A stretch of 64,000 nucleotides of DNA from Vibrio neptunius. Its GTDB lineage: Bacteria; Pseudomonadota; Gammaproteobacteria; Enterobacterales; Vibrionaceae. Both the position numbers and the translations under genes were made by a program. Below are positions 44,117 through 53,047 of this stretch, piece by piece. The notes under the pieces are model-generated. The model was not told the DNA's origin, made no database searches, and saw only the letters and a program-made list of their open reading frames with translations. The first letter of the stretch is position 1; each line of letters opens with the position of its first letter. The stretch spans positions 2,790,001 through 2,854,000 of the forward strand of contig CP079859.1 of the NCBI GenBank assembly GCA_019339365.1. Reading direction: 5' to 3'.

Positions 44117-47100
44117 TTATGCTGCATACCATCCATCAGCGAGCACTTCTGCTTGCTCAAGAACAAGCTTAATCGCCTCCTCTGCCGCATCAGGTGGGTA
44201 CTTCCAGCGACGCAGTAAACGACGTACAAGATTACGCATCCTTGCTCGGACACTCTCACGTTTCTGCCAGTCTACCGTAGCGGATTTACGCAGTTGGTGA
44301 GTGAGTTCAATGGCTAGTTGGCGTAGGTTATCGTCACCTAGGGTACGAACAGAAGCTTCGTTGGTAACCAATGCACGGTAAAACGCAATTTCATCAGTGG
44401 AAAGCCCCAGCTTTTCCATCATCTCTGCGTCTGCTTGCATCTCTTTAGCCCACTGGATTAGCTCTTCAATCACCTGAGCGGTTTCAATACTGCGGTTATG
44501 ATACTTACGCAAAGACTCTAAAATTCGGTCGGAGTATTTCTTCTCTTGCACCACATCATTTTTCATACGAGCTTTGATTTCATCACGCAACAGCTTTTCT
44601 AATAACTCAACGGCTAAATTCTTCTCTTTCATATTGGCAACATCTTCCAAAAACTCAGGAGAGAGCAAGCCAATATTCGGTTTATCTAAACCAACCGTTT
44701 TAAAGATATCATCTACACCATCTGCCACCACTGCATTATTTAAGATCTGGCGTAAAGCAGAATTACGCAATTCATCACTGCGCTTTTTATCAACTGTTGA
44801 GTGTTTTAAGAATGCGGTCTTGATCGCTCCGTAAAAGGCGATTTCACTCTTATAACCATCAACCTCATCCAAGGTATTACACAATGAGAAGGCTTTCATC
44901 AACGCAGCCATGACATCAAGGAAACGGCGTTTGCCATCACGAACTTCTTCGCCTTTGCTGTTGCGGTGTGAGAGACCTGAGATATGGTTCACGGCTCCCG
45001 GAAGCAGTTGCAGAGGTTTGGTTTCAAAATCCGGACGATAGTTGAGTACGTCACCATCGACGGGCGTGGCAAACATTCCGCGAATCACGTCTATTTTTTC
45101 CATGAAGACAGCGAAAGCTTCGGCGGTGTCGACGGTAGGCTGACCTTTCCCTTGACTGTTGGTATAGGTCTTCAGTGCGTTTTTGAGCTCATTGGCAATA
45201 CCAATATAGTCAACAACCAAACCTCCGGGCTTATCCTTAAACACACGATTCACACGCGCTATCGCTTGCATAAGGTTATGGCCTTTCATTGGCTTGTCGA
45301 TATACATGGTATGACAGCAAGGCGCATCAAAACCTGTCAACCACATATCACGCACAATGACCAGTTGAAGTTCGTCTTCGGTATCTTTGTAGCGCTTTTC
45401 AAACAGCTTCTTCGTCTTCTTATCATGAATATGAGGCTGCATTTTGGCTTTATCAGCGGCGCTGCCTGTCATAACAATTTTGATCGCGCCTTTATTTGGA
45501 TCTTCGTTATGCCATTCGGGTTTGATAGCCACGATGGCATCGTATAAATCCACACAAATCTCGCGACTCATGGCAACAATAATCGCCTTGCCCGGAAAAG
45601 TTTCACAGCGAATGGTAAAGTGCTCAACCAGATCTTGGGCAACCTGCTGGATTCTTGGCTCCGCACCAACGAGTTTCTCAAGTGCTGACCACTGTGATTT
45701 TATTTTCTCCCGACTTTCCGTTTCTTCGTCTTCGCCAATTTCCTCTTCTACCTGATCGTTGAGCGCTTCGATTTCATCTTGATTAATATCGAGCTTGGCT
45801 AAGCGGGATTCGTAGTAAATCGGCACTGTCGCGCCGTCATCGACCGCGTCTTGAATATCGTAGATAGAAACATAATCACCAAAGACACCGCGAGTGTCTT
45901 TATCATCCATTGATATCGGTGTACCTGTAAAACCAATAAAAGCGGCATTTGGCAGCGCGTCACGCATGTATTTGGAGTAACCATAAACATAACGCTGATC
46001 AACCACATTGCCATCTTCGTCTTTAACATCTACAAGGCGAGCTTTGTTGCCATACTGACTGCGGTGCGCCTCATCGGAAACAACTACGATATTCGAGCGC
46101 TCAGAAAGGATCGGATGTGCCATTTCTTCATCGAGCAACGCAAACTTTTGTACGGTTGTGAAGATAATGCCACCGGACTGACGGTTAAAAAGTAAATCGC
46201 GTAATGAATCACGATCATCGGCTTGCTGTGGGATCTGTTTGAGCGTCTCTTGCGCCATGCCGAACGTGTTATAGAGCTGACCGTCCAAATCATTTCGGTC
46301 TGTGACGACAACAATCGTTGGGTTGTTCATAGTTGGCTGCTGAAGCAATTTACTTGCGTAGCACACCATTGAAATACTCTTGCCGCTTCCTTGAGTATGC
46401 CAAACGACGCCCGCTTTGCCACTTCCGGGTTTAATTTTATCTAAGCCTTTTGTCGCCTGAACCTGATATTTTGCAATGTTGTCAGCCACCAAAGGCAAGT
46501 TAGCATCGGCTTGCTTCGCTTTTACTGTCGCTTCTACTGCTGCCCGAACGGCGTGAAATTGATGGTAGCCAGCGATTTTCTTGATGATTTTGTCGTTGTC
46601 AGTTTCGAATAAGACAAAATAGCGAATGTAATCCAACAAAAGATCGGGGTTGAAGAAGCCGCGTACCATTGTCTCCAACTGGAACTCAAGCAATGGCTTA
46701 TCATCTTCACCAGAGACAGTCTTCCAAGGCAAGAAGCGTTCTTTATTTGCTGTTAGTGAACCAACACGAGCCGTCCAACCATCACTAATGACTAAGGCTT
46801 CGTTGAACGCAAACAACTCACCAATTTCATCTTTGTAGGTCTGTAACTGGTTGTAGGCATTCCAAATGTCAGCATGTTCATCCGCTGGGTTCTTTAGCTC
46901 TACAACTGAGATAGGAAGACCGTTAATAAACACGACGACATCTGGGCGACGATTGCCTTTAGTACCTGTGATGGTGAACTGATTAACCACCAAAAACTCA
47001 TTGTTATCTGAATTAGTGAAATCCATCAAACGGGCATGGGTGTGCTTTGGGGTTGGCTGACCATCTTCAATGACGGTGTATTCAACGGGCACCCCCTCAA

Positions 47101-47377
47101 TCAATAGCTTATGGAATGCTCGGTTGTTTTTTATTAATACCGGAGTTTCAGGGGTGCTTACCGTGTTCACGACCTGATTGAGAGTCTCTTCCGGCAGTTC
47201 AGGGTTTAGGATCTCTAACTGATTAAGCAAACGTTTTTTGAGCACCACTTGATGATAGTCATCACGCTCTGGAGTGTCGCCATCTGGTGCGATGTCGTAG
47301 CCATTTTTATAGAGGTAGCCTTCACCGATGAACCAATCAAGGCAGAGTTGTTCCAATTGGTCTTCCGTTATTTTCAT
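44117..47377 (-). CDS. hsdR: type I restriction endonuclease, R subunit
   Basis: 1,086 residues. Nuclease domain with the PD-(D/E)xK-type strand RRPDVVVFINGLPISVVELK (split: RPDVVVF, VVELK; ~143-162). SF2 translocase with Walker A TQGSGKSIS (~328) and DEAH-box SDEAHRSQYG (~430), and helicase motif VI IARVNRVF (~690). It cuts unmodified DNA after translocation as part of the HsdR2M2S complex. It is last in the operon and overlaps the preceding DUF4268-type gene by 4 bases (ATGA), so its translation depends on that gene. Confidence 0.95.
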   Translation of the reverse strand: MKITEDQLEQLCLDWFIGEGYLYKNGYDIAPDGDTPERDDYHQVVLKKRLLNQLEILNPELPEETLNQVVNTVSTPETPVLIKNNRAFHKLLIEGVPVEYTVIEDGQPTPKHTHARLMDFTNSDNNEFLVVNQFTITGTKGNRRPDVVVFINGLPISVVELKNPADEHADIWNAYNQLQTYKDEIGELFAFNEALVISDGWTARVGSLTANKERFLPWKTVSGEDDKPLLEFQLETMVRGFFNPDLLLDYIRYFVLFETDNDKIIKKIAGYHQFHAVRAAVEATVKAKQADANLPLVADNIAKYQVQATKGLDKIKPGSGKAGVVWHTQGSGKSISMVCYASKLLQQPTMNNPTIVVVTDRNDLDGQLYNTFGMAQETLKQIPQQADDRDSLRDLLFNRQSGGIIFTTVQKFALLDEEMAHPILSERSNIVVVSDEAHRSQYGNKARLVDVKDEDGNVVDQRYVYGYSKYMRDALPNAAFIGFTGTPISMDDKDTRGVFGDYVSIYDIQDAVDDGATVPIYYESRLAKLDINQDEIEALNDQVEEEIGEDEETESREKIKSQWSALEKLVGAEPRIQQVAQDLVEHFTIRCETFPGKAIIVAMSREICVDLYDAIVAIKPEWHNEDPNKGAIKIVMTGSAADKAKMQPHIHDKKTKKLFEKRYKDTEDELQLVIVRDMWLTGFDAPCCHTMYIDKPMKGHNLMQAIARVNRVFKDKPGGLVVDYIGIANELKNALKTYTNSQGKGQPTVDTAEAFAVFMEKIDVIRGMFATPVDGDVLNYRPDFETKPLQLLPGAVNHISGLSHRNSKGEEVRDGKRRFLDVMAALMKAFSLCNTLDEVDGYKSEIAFYGAIKTAFLKHSTVDKKRSDELRNSALRQILNNAVVADGVDDIFKTVGLDKPNIGLLSPEFLEDVANMKEKNLAVELLEKLLRDEIKARMKNDVVQEKKYSDRILESLRKYHNRSIETAQVIEELIQWAKEMQADAEMMEKLGLSTDEIAFYRALVTNEASVRTLGDDNLRQLAIELTHQLRKSATVDWQKRESVRARMRNLVRRLLRRWKYPPDAAEEAIKLVLEQAEVLADGWYAA

Positions 47378-47805
47378 ATAGCGTCTTGCTCCTCAAAGCT
47401 GGTGCTTTTCAACTGACGATTGACTTCAAGCAACGCTGACTTAAAAGCTAATTCAAACTTTGTCATGTTTTGTATTAGCCATTCGATGATCTCAGGCCAA
47501 AATTCGCGGTTGTAGCCGTCAAATTCCTTGCTCACTTTTATTCGACACGCCTTTTTGCCATCAAGCCTTTGCCAATCAATCGGAGAGCCGAACTTCGTCT
47601 CTATATCAGATCGTTGCTTAAATAACGCATCAAAGACAAAATTGTTTTCCTCTGGGGCCTGTCGACTGAGGTACAGCTCAACACGAGCTTCTTTAGTACC
47701 AAATATTAAATTGAACCGACAATTTCTCACACCAGAACCAGCACCTAACCACTGGTCTTTACTCGGGCTAATATTATCGAACATGCGACACGAACTATCG
47801 GTCAT
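47374..47805 (-). CDS. DUF4268 protein, C-terminal part (frameshifted gene)
   Basis: 143 residues with the DUF4268 pattern (FDNISPSKDQWLGAGSGV; VELYLSR; LDGKKACRIKV). It is the 3' part of one gene with 47802-48521. Reading upstream in this frame gives IEIKHRHKIRHEFWERLLES, which is normal DUF4268 sequence, back to a run of five T (plus strand 47874-47878). One extra base there restores a single protein of about 376 residues. Confidence 0.75.
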   Translation of the reverse strand: MTDSSCRMFDNISPSKDQWLGAGSGVRNCRFNLIFGTKEARVELYLSRQAPEENNFVFDALFKQRSDIETKFGSPIDWQRLDGKKACRIKVSKEFDGYNREFWPEIIEWLIQNMTKFELAFKSALLEVNRQLKSTSFEEQDAI

Positions 47806-48521
47806 ACTTTCGAGTAGCCGCTCCCAAAACTCGTGACGAATTTTATGGCGGTGCTTAATCTCGATAGATGTGCTTTTTCTTCTGCTTCTTTGGCATTCAT
47901 ACCAATCATCAGTTCTTTAGCCTCTGGGGTCGGTATAATTTGCTCGACATTGAGAAACAGCTCCTGAGCCATCGCATACGGCGTAACTTTAAAGCACTGA
48001 ACTTGGATATCATGATTAAGTAACCACAGTGCTGTACTCGTCACCTCTTTGCGGAAGTTTGCAGCCACAAGCATTAAACGTTGGTTGATACCTGAATTTA
48101 AAACGACTTCACTTAGATCGGGGGCATCTAAGAACTCACAAAGCAGAGCTCGTGCGTCACCACCACCGCAGAAGCGCTCCAAATAGCTTTGGAAAATTTC
48201 CACGATTTGTGACTTCGTTAAGTTAGAACAATAAGACGCGTATTTGAGTGCTTGCCACATGACATCTCGTCCTGTGTCGTCGAGCTTATTTTCGATGATG
48301 ACAAGATTTCCGTCTTTGTCTAAAGCCAACAAATCGAGGCGCTCTCTCGTATCGTCAAAGCCATCAAACTCCTTCTGGATGATAAGCAACTCTTCACCAA
48401 GTGCGTCGGGTTGATTAGCTAACCACTCCTGCAAATGGTCACGCTCTCTGAACCCCAAGTCACTAAAACGTTTAGTTTCGATCCTAGAAATTCGATTAGA
48501 TTCGGTATCAATCTTAAACAC
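47802..48521 (-). CDS. NucS/DUF91-like nuclease-type protein, N-terminal part
   Basis: 239 residues. The N-terminal part has the PD-(D/E)xK layout (ERLDLLALDKDGNLVIIENKLDDTG, shown in parts: ERLDLLALD, LVIIENK; ~58-80), as in NucS-like or DUF91 endonucleases. The last ~25 residues (LSRLSTAIKFVTSFGSGYSKV) are out of frame relative to DUF4268 homology. Lying between hsdS and hsdR in the operon (17-base gap to hsdS), it may modulate or supplement restriction. Function inferred. Confidence 0.75.
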   Translation of the reverse strand: MFKIDTESNRISRIETKRFSDLGFRERDHLQEWLANQPDALGEELLIIQKEFDGFDDTRERLDLLALDKDGNLVIIENKLDDTGRDVMWQALKYASYCSNLTKSQIVEIFQSYLERFCGGGDARALLCEFLDAPDLSEVVLNSGINQRLMLVAANFRKEVTSTALWLLNHDIQVQCFKVTPYAMAQELFLNVEQIIPTPEAKELMIGMNAKEAEEKAHLSRLSTAIKFVTSFGSGYSKV

Positions 48522-48538
48522 GTCTTATTGTCCTTATT

Positions 48539-49843
48539 TTAGTTCTCGGTTGCCGTTTCTAACTCGATTTCGCCGGAAAGCAATTTAGGAAGTAGAGTGT
48601 CTCGCAGCTTAGCCAGCTCAATATTCTGTCGAATATTTTGCTGTGTCATCGAAAACATCGCGCCTACTTTTTCTGAGTACAATTCCATTAACTGACTTGG
48701 CGGAACAACTACCTGAGCCTTAGCTACTTGCTTCGGCTGCGCCCTTTGTCTTGATCCAGTAGTACCAGTAACTGTGTTCATCAACTCATTTTGAAATGGC
48801 GTTGATTTAACTAGGCTGTACAAATAAGGTTTCAAGGCCGGAGCGTTAGGTACAAACTGCATAAACTCTGTTGAACAGATAGCTTGTTCAGCATCTATAG
48901 GTAAAGGAAGCCAAATTCTTTGAAAGCGAGGGTTCAATTTCGAAACAAGCACGGCATTTGCTTTAACTTTATATTTATTGCTTTTGATAGACTCCCCTGT
49001 ATCAAAACTAGGGTAATAACCATCATCGAAAGCAGGGATACTATAGTGCTCCCAGATTGTCTCCGGCTCTTTGTTTGGCTTAACTGAGGTTGTATCCAGC
49101 TTTGCTAGCTCAGTTAGCTCGCCAACTTCCCATCCCTCAGGAATCAAACCCAACTCAGACTCAACTAGCTTTTCTGGGAATAGCGAGGCAGTCGCCGCAT
49201 CCATTCCTTCTGGTTGCTCTCCATTCATCTTGGCTTTGACAGGTTCAAAATCGACAAACCATGACTTGAAGGTAGCTTGCGCAATTTCTTCTAGGGTTTG
49301 GTTTATCTCATAGTTGAGGTGAATCTTATCATCCAGCTCGCCTAAAACCGCAGCAATACGATTCTGCTCTTCTAAGGCAGGAATCGGAAACAACAGACGT
49401 TCAAGAGTTTGCAGGTTAATGTTGTCTTGTACACTACCAGTAGCTTGTGCCTGAATGCGCTTCCTTAACAGTCGAAATACGTACTCTATGAAGTAAACAT
49501 TACACTTCGATTCATCAGCTATAAATCCAATTACGCTATCTGGAAAGCAAGCTGGATAAGTAAGTATCCCTGTTTCGGCTATGTTTGCGGCTATGGTGAT
49601 ACACATAGTACCTTTCGGCCATAACCGACTCTGAGCTAAACCATCTTCGCTATATGTCTGAGAGTGTTGAGTAATTCGACCTTTAGAAGCCTTTACATCA
49701 CCAGTTTGAACAAATGGGTAAGGCCCACCGTACAAATGAGCTGCATCTCGTGGACGATGACGTGAACGCCCTCGATTTACTTCACCTAAGTCGCTGAGTT
49801 TTACCTGAGACCACCCTTCAGGAACGTGAAGTTCAAAGCTCAT
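48539..49843 (-). CDS. hsdS: type I restriction-modification specificity subunit
   Basis: 434 residues with two target-recognition domains separated by conserved helices. TRD1 runs from PEGWSQVKLSDLGEVNRGRS to ~180 and is followed by the spacer PALEEQNRIAAVLGELDDKI (~158-200). TRD2 starts at PEGWEVGELTELAKLDTT (~237), ending with a second helix (KLRDTLLPKLLSGEI). It determines the bipartite recognition sequence, which cannot be read from the protein. It overlaps hsdM by 11 bases. Confidence 0.93.
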   Translation of the reverse strand: MSFELHVPEGWSQVKLSDLGEVNRGRSRHRPRDAAHLYGGPYPFVQTGDVKASKGRITQHSQTYSEDGLAQSRLWPKGTMCITIAANIAETGILTYPACFPDSVIGFIADESKCNVYFIEYVFRLLRKRIQAQATGSVQDNINLQTLERLLFPIPALEEQNRIAAVLGELDDKIHLNYEINQTLEEIAQATFKSWFVDFEPVKAKMNGEQPEGMDAATASLFPEKLVESELGLIPEGWEVGELTELAKLDTTSVKPNKEPETIWEHYSIPAFDDGYYPSFDTGESIKSNKYKVKANAVLVSKLNPRFQRIWLPLPIDAEQAICSTEFMQFVPNAPALKPYLYSLVKSTPFQNELMNTVTGTTGSRQRAQPKQVAKAQVVVPPSQLMELYSEKVGAMFSMTQQNIRQNIELAKLRDTLLPKLLSGEIELETATEN

Positions 49844-51536
49844 AACCTAACCCCGCTAGGTTCTTTTTGATTTCGGCTTCTAGTGTTGCTGATTCTGCAA
49901 ACTGCTCACCCAACTTCGCAGTCAATGTCGCCATCTTCTCAGCAAATGGAATACCGTCATCCTCTTCCTCGGCTGCTCCTACATAACGCCCCGGAGTAAG
50001 CACAAACTCATGCTTAGTGATCTCTTCAAGCGTTGCGGATTTACAGAAACCTGCTTGGTCTTCATAACCAACGCCATTAACTTCTTCTCCCGTTTTCCAT
50101 GCGTGATAGATGTCGGCGACTTTCTGAATATCATCAAAGCTAAAATCACGTAGAACACGGTCTTTCATATAACCAAGATTACGAGCATCAATAAACAGCA
50201 CTTCACCCTTACGATCACGCAGCTTACGACCTGCTTTGTCTGTACGAGCGGTTTTGTTCTTAGTTAAGAACCAGATACATGCAGGAATCTGAGTGTTAGT
50301 AAACAGTTGACCGGGTAGCGCTACCATACATTCAACAAGATCGTTTTCGATTAGCGCTTTGCGGATCTCACCTTCATTGTTGGTTGTCGAACTCATCGAG
50401 CCGTTTGCCAATAGAAGCGCCTGAGAGCCATCAGGAGCAAGATGATGAAGCATGTGCTGCATCCATGCGAAGTTCGCATTACCTGACGGTGGTTGGCCAT
50501 ATTTGAAGCGCGGATCATTATCATCAAGACCCGTATTCCACTCTTTCATGTTAAATGGAGGGTTAGCCATGATGAAATCAGCACGAAGATCAGGGTGCTG
50601 AACATTGGTATAGGTACTTGCTGGCTCTTTACCAAAATCGTAATCAAGACCACGGATCGCCATGTTCATCGCAGCTAGCTGCCACGTTGTATGGTTATAT
50701 TCTTGACCGTAGATAGAGATCTTCTGCTTCTGAGTAAGGGCATCAACCTTCTTCTCATTTGCATGACGCTCAATGAACTTCTCTGACTGCACAAAGAAAC
50801 CACCAGAACCCATGGCAGGGTCGTACACTCGACCTTCAAAGGGTTCAATCATTTCAACGATCAACGTTACGATTGATGCTGGCGTGTAGAACTGACCACC
50901 TTTTTTACCCTCAGCAAGCGCAAACTGACCAAGCATGTATTCGTACACGTGACCAAGAATATCTTTACTGTTTAGGTCTGCATGAACAAACGGGATCGTC
51001 GCTATCAGGTTGATTAGCTCATTCAACTTAGCCTGATCGATCTTCAAACCTGAGTAAGATTTGTTTAGTACACCTTTTAGTTTCGGGTTATCACGCTCGA
51101 TGCCCTCAAGTGCGTTATCAATCAGGTGACCAACCGAGGTGATCTTCTTAGCTTTACCATCAATCTCAAGATCGGCACCACCAATCACGCGAGGGCCGTT
51201 ATCTTGAAGGAACTGCCAACGAGATTCGGTTGGTAGCCAGAATACATTCTTCTCGGTGTAGAAGTCGCGTTGCTCAAGTTCAATAGCGATCTCGGCTACC
51301 AATTCTTCTTCAGAGAAGTCAGCAGGATCTAGGTAGTATTCGTGATCTGGGTTAGCAAGGTCTGCTTTGATTTCTTCCTGACGCAGCTTAAACGCATCAG
51401 ATACGTATTTAACGAAGATTAAGCCAAGCACAGCGTGTTTGTATTGTGCCGCATCTAACGTTGAGCGTAGCTTGTCTGCCGCTGTCCAGAGCTTACTTTC
51501 AAGCTCTTTAAGGAATTGTTGTTCTTGTTGGTTCAT
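49833..51536 (-). CDS. hsdM: type I DNA methyltransferase, M subunit
   Basis: About 567 residues from ATG 51536 (MNQQEQQFLKELESKLW); a further-upstream start at 51578 would add 14 residues and is less likely. N-terminal HsdM_N domain (~1-140); SAM-binding motif DPAMGSGGFFV (~240) and catalytic NPPF (~325), typical for N6-adenine methylation. The gene heads the hsdM-hsdS-nuclease-hsdR operon. The promoter lies in the ~110 bases shared with the divergent recombinase gene. Confidence 0.95.
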   Translation of the reverse strand: MNQQEQQFLKELESKLWTAADKLRSTLDAAQYKHAVLGLIFVKYVSDAFKLRQEEIKADLANPDHEYYLDPADFSEEELVAEIAIELEQRDFYTEKNVFWLPTESRWQFLQDNGPRVIGGADLEIDGKAKKITSVGHLIDNALEGIERDNPKLKGVLNKSYSGLKIDQAKLNELINLIATIPFVHADLNSKDILGHVYEYMLGQFALAEGKKGGQFYTPASIVTLIVEMIEPFEGRVYDPAMGSGGFFVQSEKFIERHANEKKVDALTQKQKISIYGQEYNHTTWQLAAMNMAIRGLDYDFGKEPASTYTNVQHPDLRADFIMANPPFNMKEWNTGLDDNDPRFKYGQPPSGNANFAWMQHMLHHLAPDGSQALLLANGSMSSTTNNEGEIRKALIENDLVECMVALPGQLFTNTQIPACIWFLTKNKTARTDKAGRKLRDRKGEVLFIDARNLGYMKDRVLRDFSFDDIQKVADIYHAWKTGEEVNGVGYEDQAGFCKSATLEEITKHEFVLTPGRYVGAAEEEDDGIPFAEKMATLTAKLGEQFAESATLEAEIKKNLAGLGYEL

Positions 51537-51645
51537 TTCGGTGTTCTTTAAAACGAAAAATTCTTGCCATGATACCACCCAAGCCTAAAAAGTCCTTGAT
51601 TTATGCCTTACTTAGAAGTGGATTTTATGAAGTAAGGAGCACATC

Positions 51646-52242
51646 ATGGTTGCTTGGAACAAAGGTAAACGAGTTGGTCAGAAGAAAGCGTTCAAATTAG
51701 AGGACATTTGGCGGATTCGAATCCGCTTAGAGCTTGAAGAACGCTTGTTCGAGTTAGCACTGTTTAATCTTGCCATTGATAGCAAACTGAGGTCTTGTGA
51801 TCTGCGGAATCTCAAGGTACAAGATGTCAGCCGCAGTGGGTGTGTGATGTCGAGAGCCATCGTTAAACAACAGAAAACCCAGCAAGAGGTACACTTCGAA
51901 ATCACTCCCAAGACGCAGCAGACGTTGTCACAATGGATCATAAAAAATGCATTGTCACCTACCGACTTCTTGTTTCCTAGCCCACGCAGAGAGGGGCAGC
52001 CCATCTCGTATCACTACTACACGACTTTAGTAAACAAGTGGGTGACCGATATCGGCTTAGACAAAACACAATACGGGACGCACTCATTACGACGCACCAA
52101 AGCTTCTTTGATCTACGCTAAGACCAAGAATCTTAGGGCTATTCAGTTACTTCTGGGTCATGCTAAGCTCGAAAACACGATTGAATACCTTGGCGTCGAG
52201 ATTGAAGATACACTAAGGATTTCAGAGAGTTGTGAGACGTGA
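51646..52242 (+). CDS. single-domain tyrosine recombinase (integrase-like)
   Basis: 198 residues containing only the catalytic domain of phage-type integrases: first Arg in LRSCDLRNLKV, H-x-x-R in THSLRRTKA, LLGHAKLENTIEYLG with the His and the Tyr nucleophile. The usual N-terminal core-binding domain is missing, as in the small integrase-like proteins often found beside type I restriction genes. It may invert or move local DNA, or be a relic of island integration. Divergent from hsdM; starts a plus-strand cluster with the zinc-finger and KAP genes. Confidence 0.85.
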   Translation: MVAWNKGKRVGQKKAFKLEDIWRIRIRLELEERLFELALFNLAIDSKLRSCDLRNLKVQDVSRSGCVMSRAIVKQQKTQQEVHFEITPKTQQTLSQWIIKNALSPTDFLFPSPRREGQPISYHYYTTLVNKWVTDIGLDKTQYGTHSLRRTKASLIYAKTKNLRAIQLLLGHAKLENTIEYLGVEIEDTLRISESCET

Positions 52243-52251
52243 GGAACCATC

Positions 52252-52425
52252 ATGCAGTGCCCTGAATGTGAAAACCACTTTGGTTGGGATTGGATTGAAG
52301 ACGAGTGCATTGAGCCAAACGAAGAGTTTGATTGCCCAAGTTGTGGTGTGACGCTGCGTTACATCATAGATGAGGGTACTTACTATGGTGCTCAGCATAA
52401 GACTGTTGAGGTAGTTGATGAGTAA
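52252..52425 (+). CDS. 57-residue zinc-ribbon protein
   Basis: Opens MQCPECENHFGWDW and contains DCPSCGVTLRY, two CxxC knuckles about 24 residues apart, the pattern of a zinc ribbon. It is acidic otherwise. The start lies 9 bases after the recombinase stop and its end overlaps the next gene by 8 bases (ATG 52418 within its last codons). Too short for most automatic tracks, but the overlap and motif argue for a real gene. Function unknown; nucleic acid or protein binding is likely. Confidence 0.7.
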   Translation: MQCPECENHFGWDWIEDECIEPNEEFDCPSCGVTLRYIIDEGTYYGAQHKTVEVVDE

Positions 52426-53017
52426 TTCACTACCTGATAAAGAGCTATTCGTTGAGTGCCCTCAATGTAAAAAGGATATCAAACAGAAAAACCTTAAACG
52501 CCACCTTAGAAAAATACATGGCGAAAAAATAGCGCCTATTCAACCAACATCTTTTCCAGAAACGCCAAGTACCAGCAGAACAACATCTAGAACAGAGCGT
52601 ATAAACGCTCTGTTTTCAAAGATAAATCAAGGGCAATACGATAACCAAGATAGTCTAGTTAGGCTTATGAAAAATGCTGAAGCTAAAGGCGAACAAACAA
52701 TACTGAAAGCAGTACAACAACGTTTACGAAAAGTATTTCCCAAGCTTTACCGTCGATATGTAGGCCCAATAACACTGCGAGACCCATTAGGTAGTAAAAA
52801 TTGTTACTGCGCCAAACCTACATCACTCCACAATATAGCACACGACATTTTAAACATGACCATCCCTACAGAAGCATTACAGTGCGACCTTTGCTGGGAC
52901 GAAGACATTACAGTCGCGTGGGGTGTATATGGGCCTTTTGGAGCAAAAGTGATTGATAAACACACATGGACGACTACTTGCCACGAGCGTGGCGATGTCA
53001 AGTACGCTACTCACTAA
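52418..53017 (+). CDS. C2H2-type zinc-finger protein, 199 aa
   Basis: ATG 52418 is preferred over a TTG three bases upstream. Residues ~13-35 form a C2H2-like finger (ECPQCKKDIKQKNLKRHLRK followed by IHG). After a Ser/Thr/Pro-rich linker (~45-60) there is a helical middle and a C-terminal part with further Cys/His pairs (NCYCAKPTSLH; QCDLCWDED; CHERG) that could bind a second metal. I know no family for the whole. It is coupled to the zinc-ribbon gene before it and lies 30 bases before the KAP NTPase gene. Confidence 0.7.
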   Translation: MSNSLPDKELFVECPQCKKDIKQKNLKRHLRKIHGEKIAPIQPTSFPETPSTSRTTSRTERINALFSKINQGQYDNQDSLVRLMKNAEAKGEQTILKAVQQRLRKVFPKLYRRYVGPITLRDPLGSKNCYCAKPTSLHNIAHDILNMTIPTEALQCDLCWDEDITVAWGVYGPFGAKVIDKHTWTTTCHERGDVKYATH

Positions 53018-53047
53018 GAATATAATTTATAAGGCTTAATTAAAAAA

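Noticed and set aside
44984..45755. Plus-strand frames opposite hsdR
   Set aside because: They lie antisense to a well-conserved helicase region and have no family resemblance.
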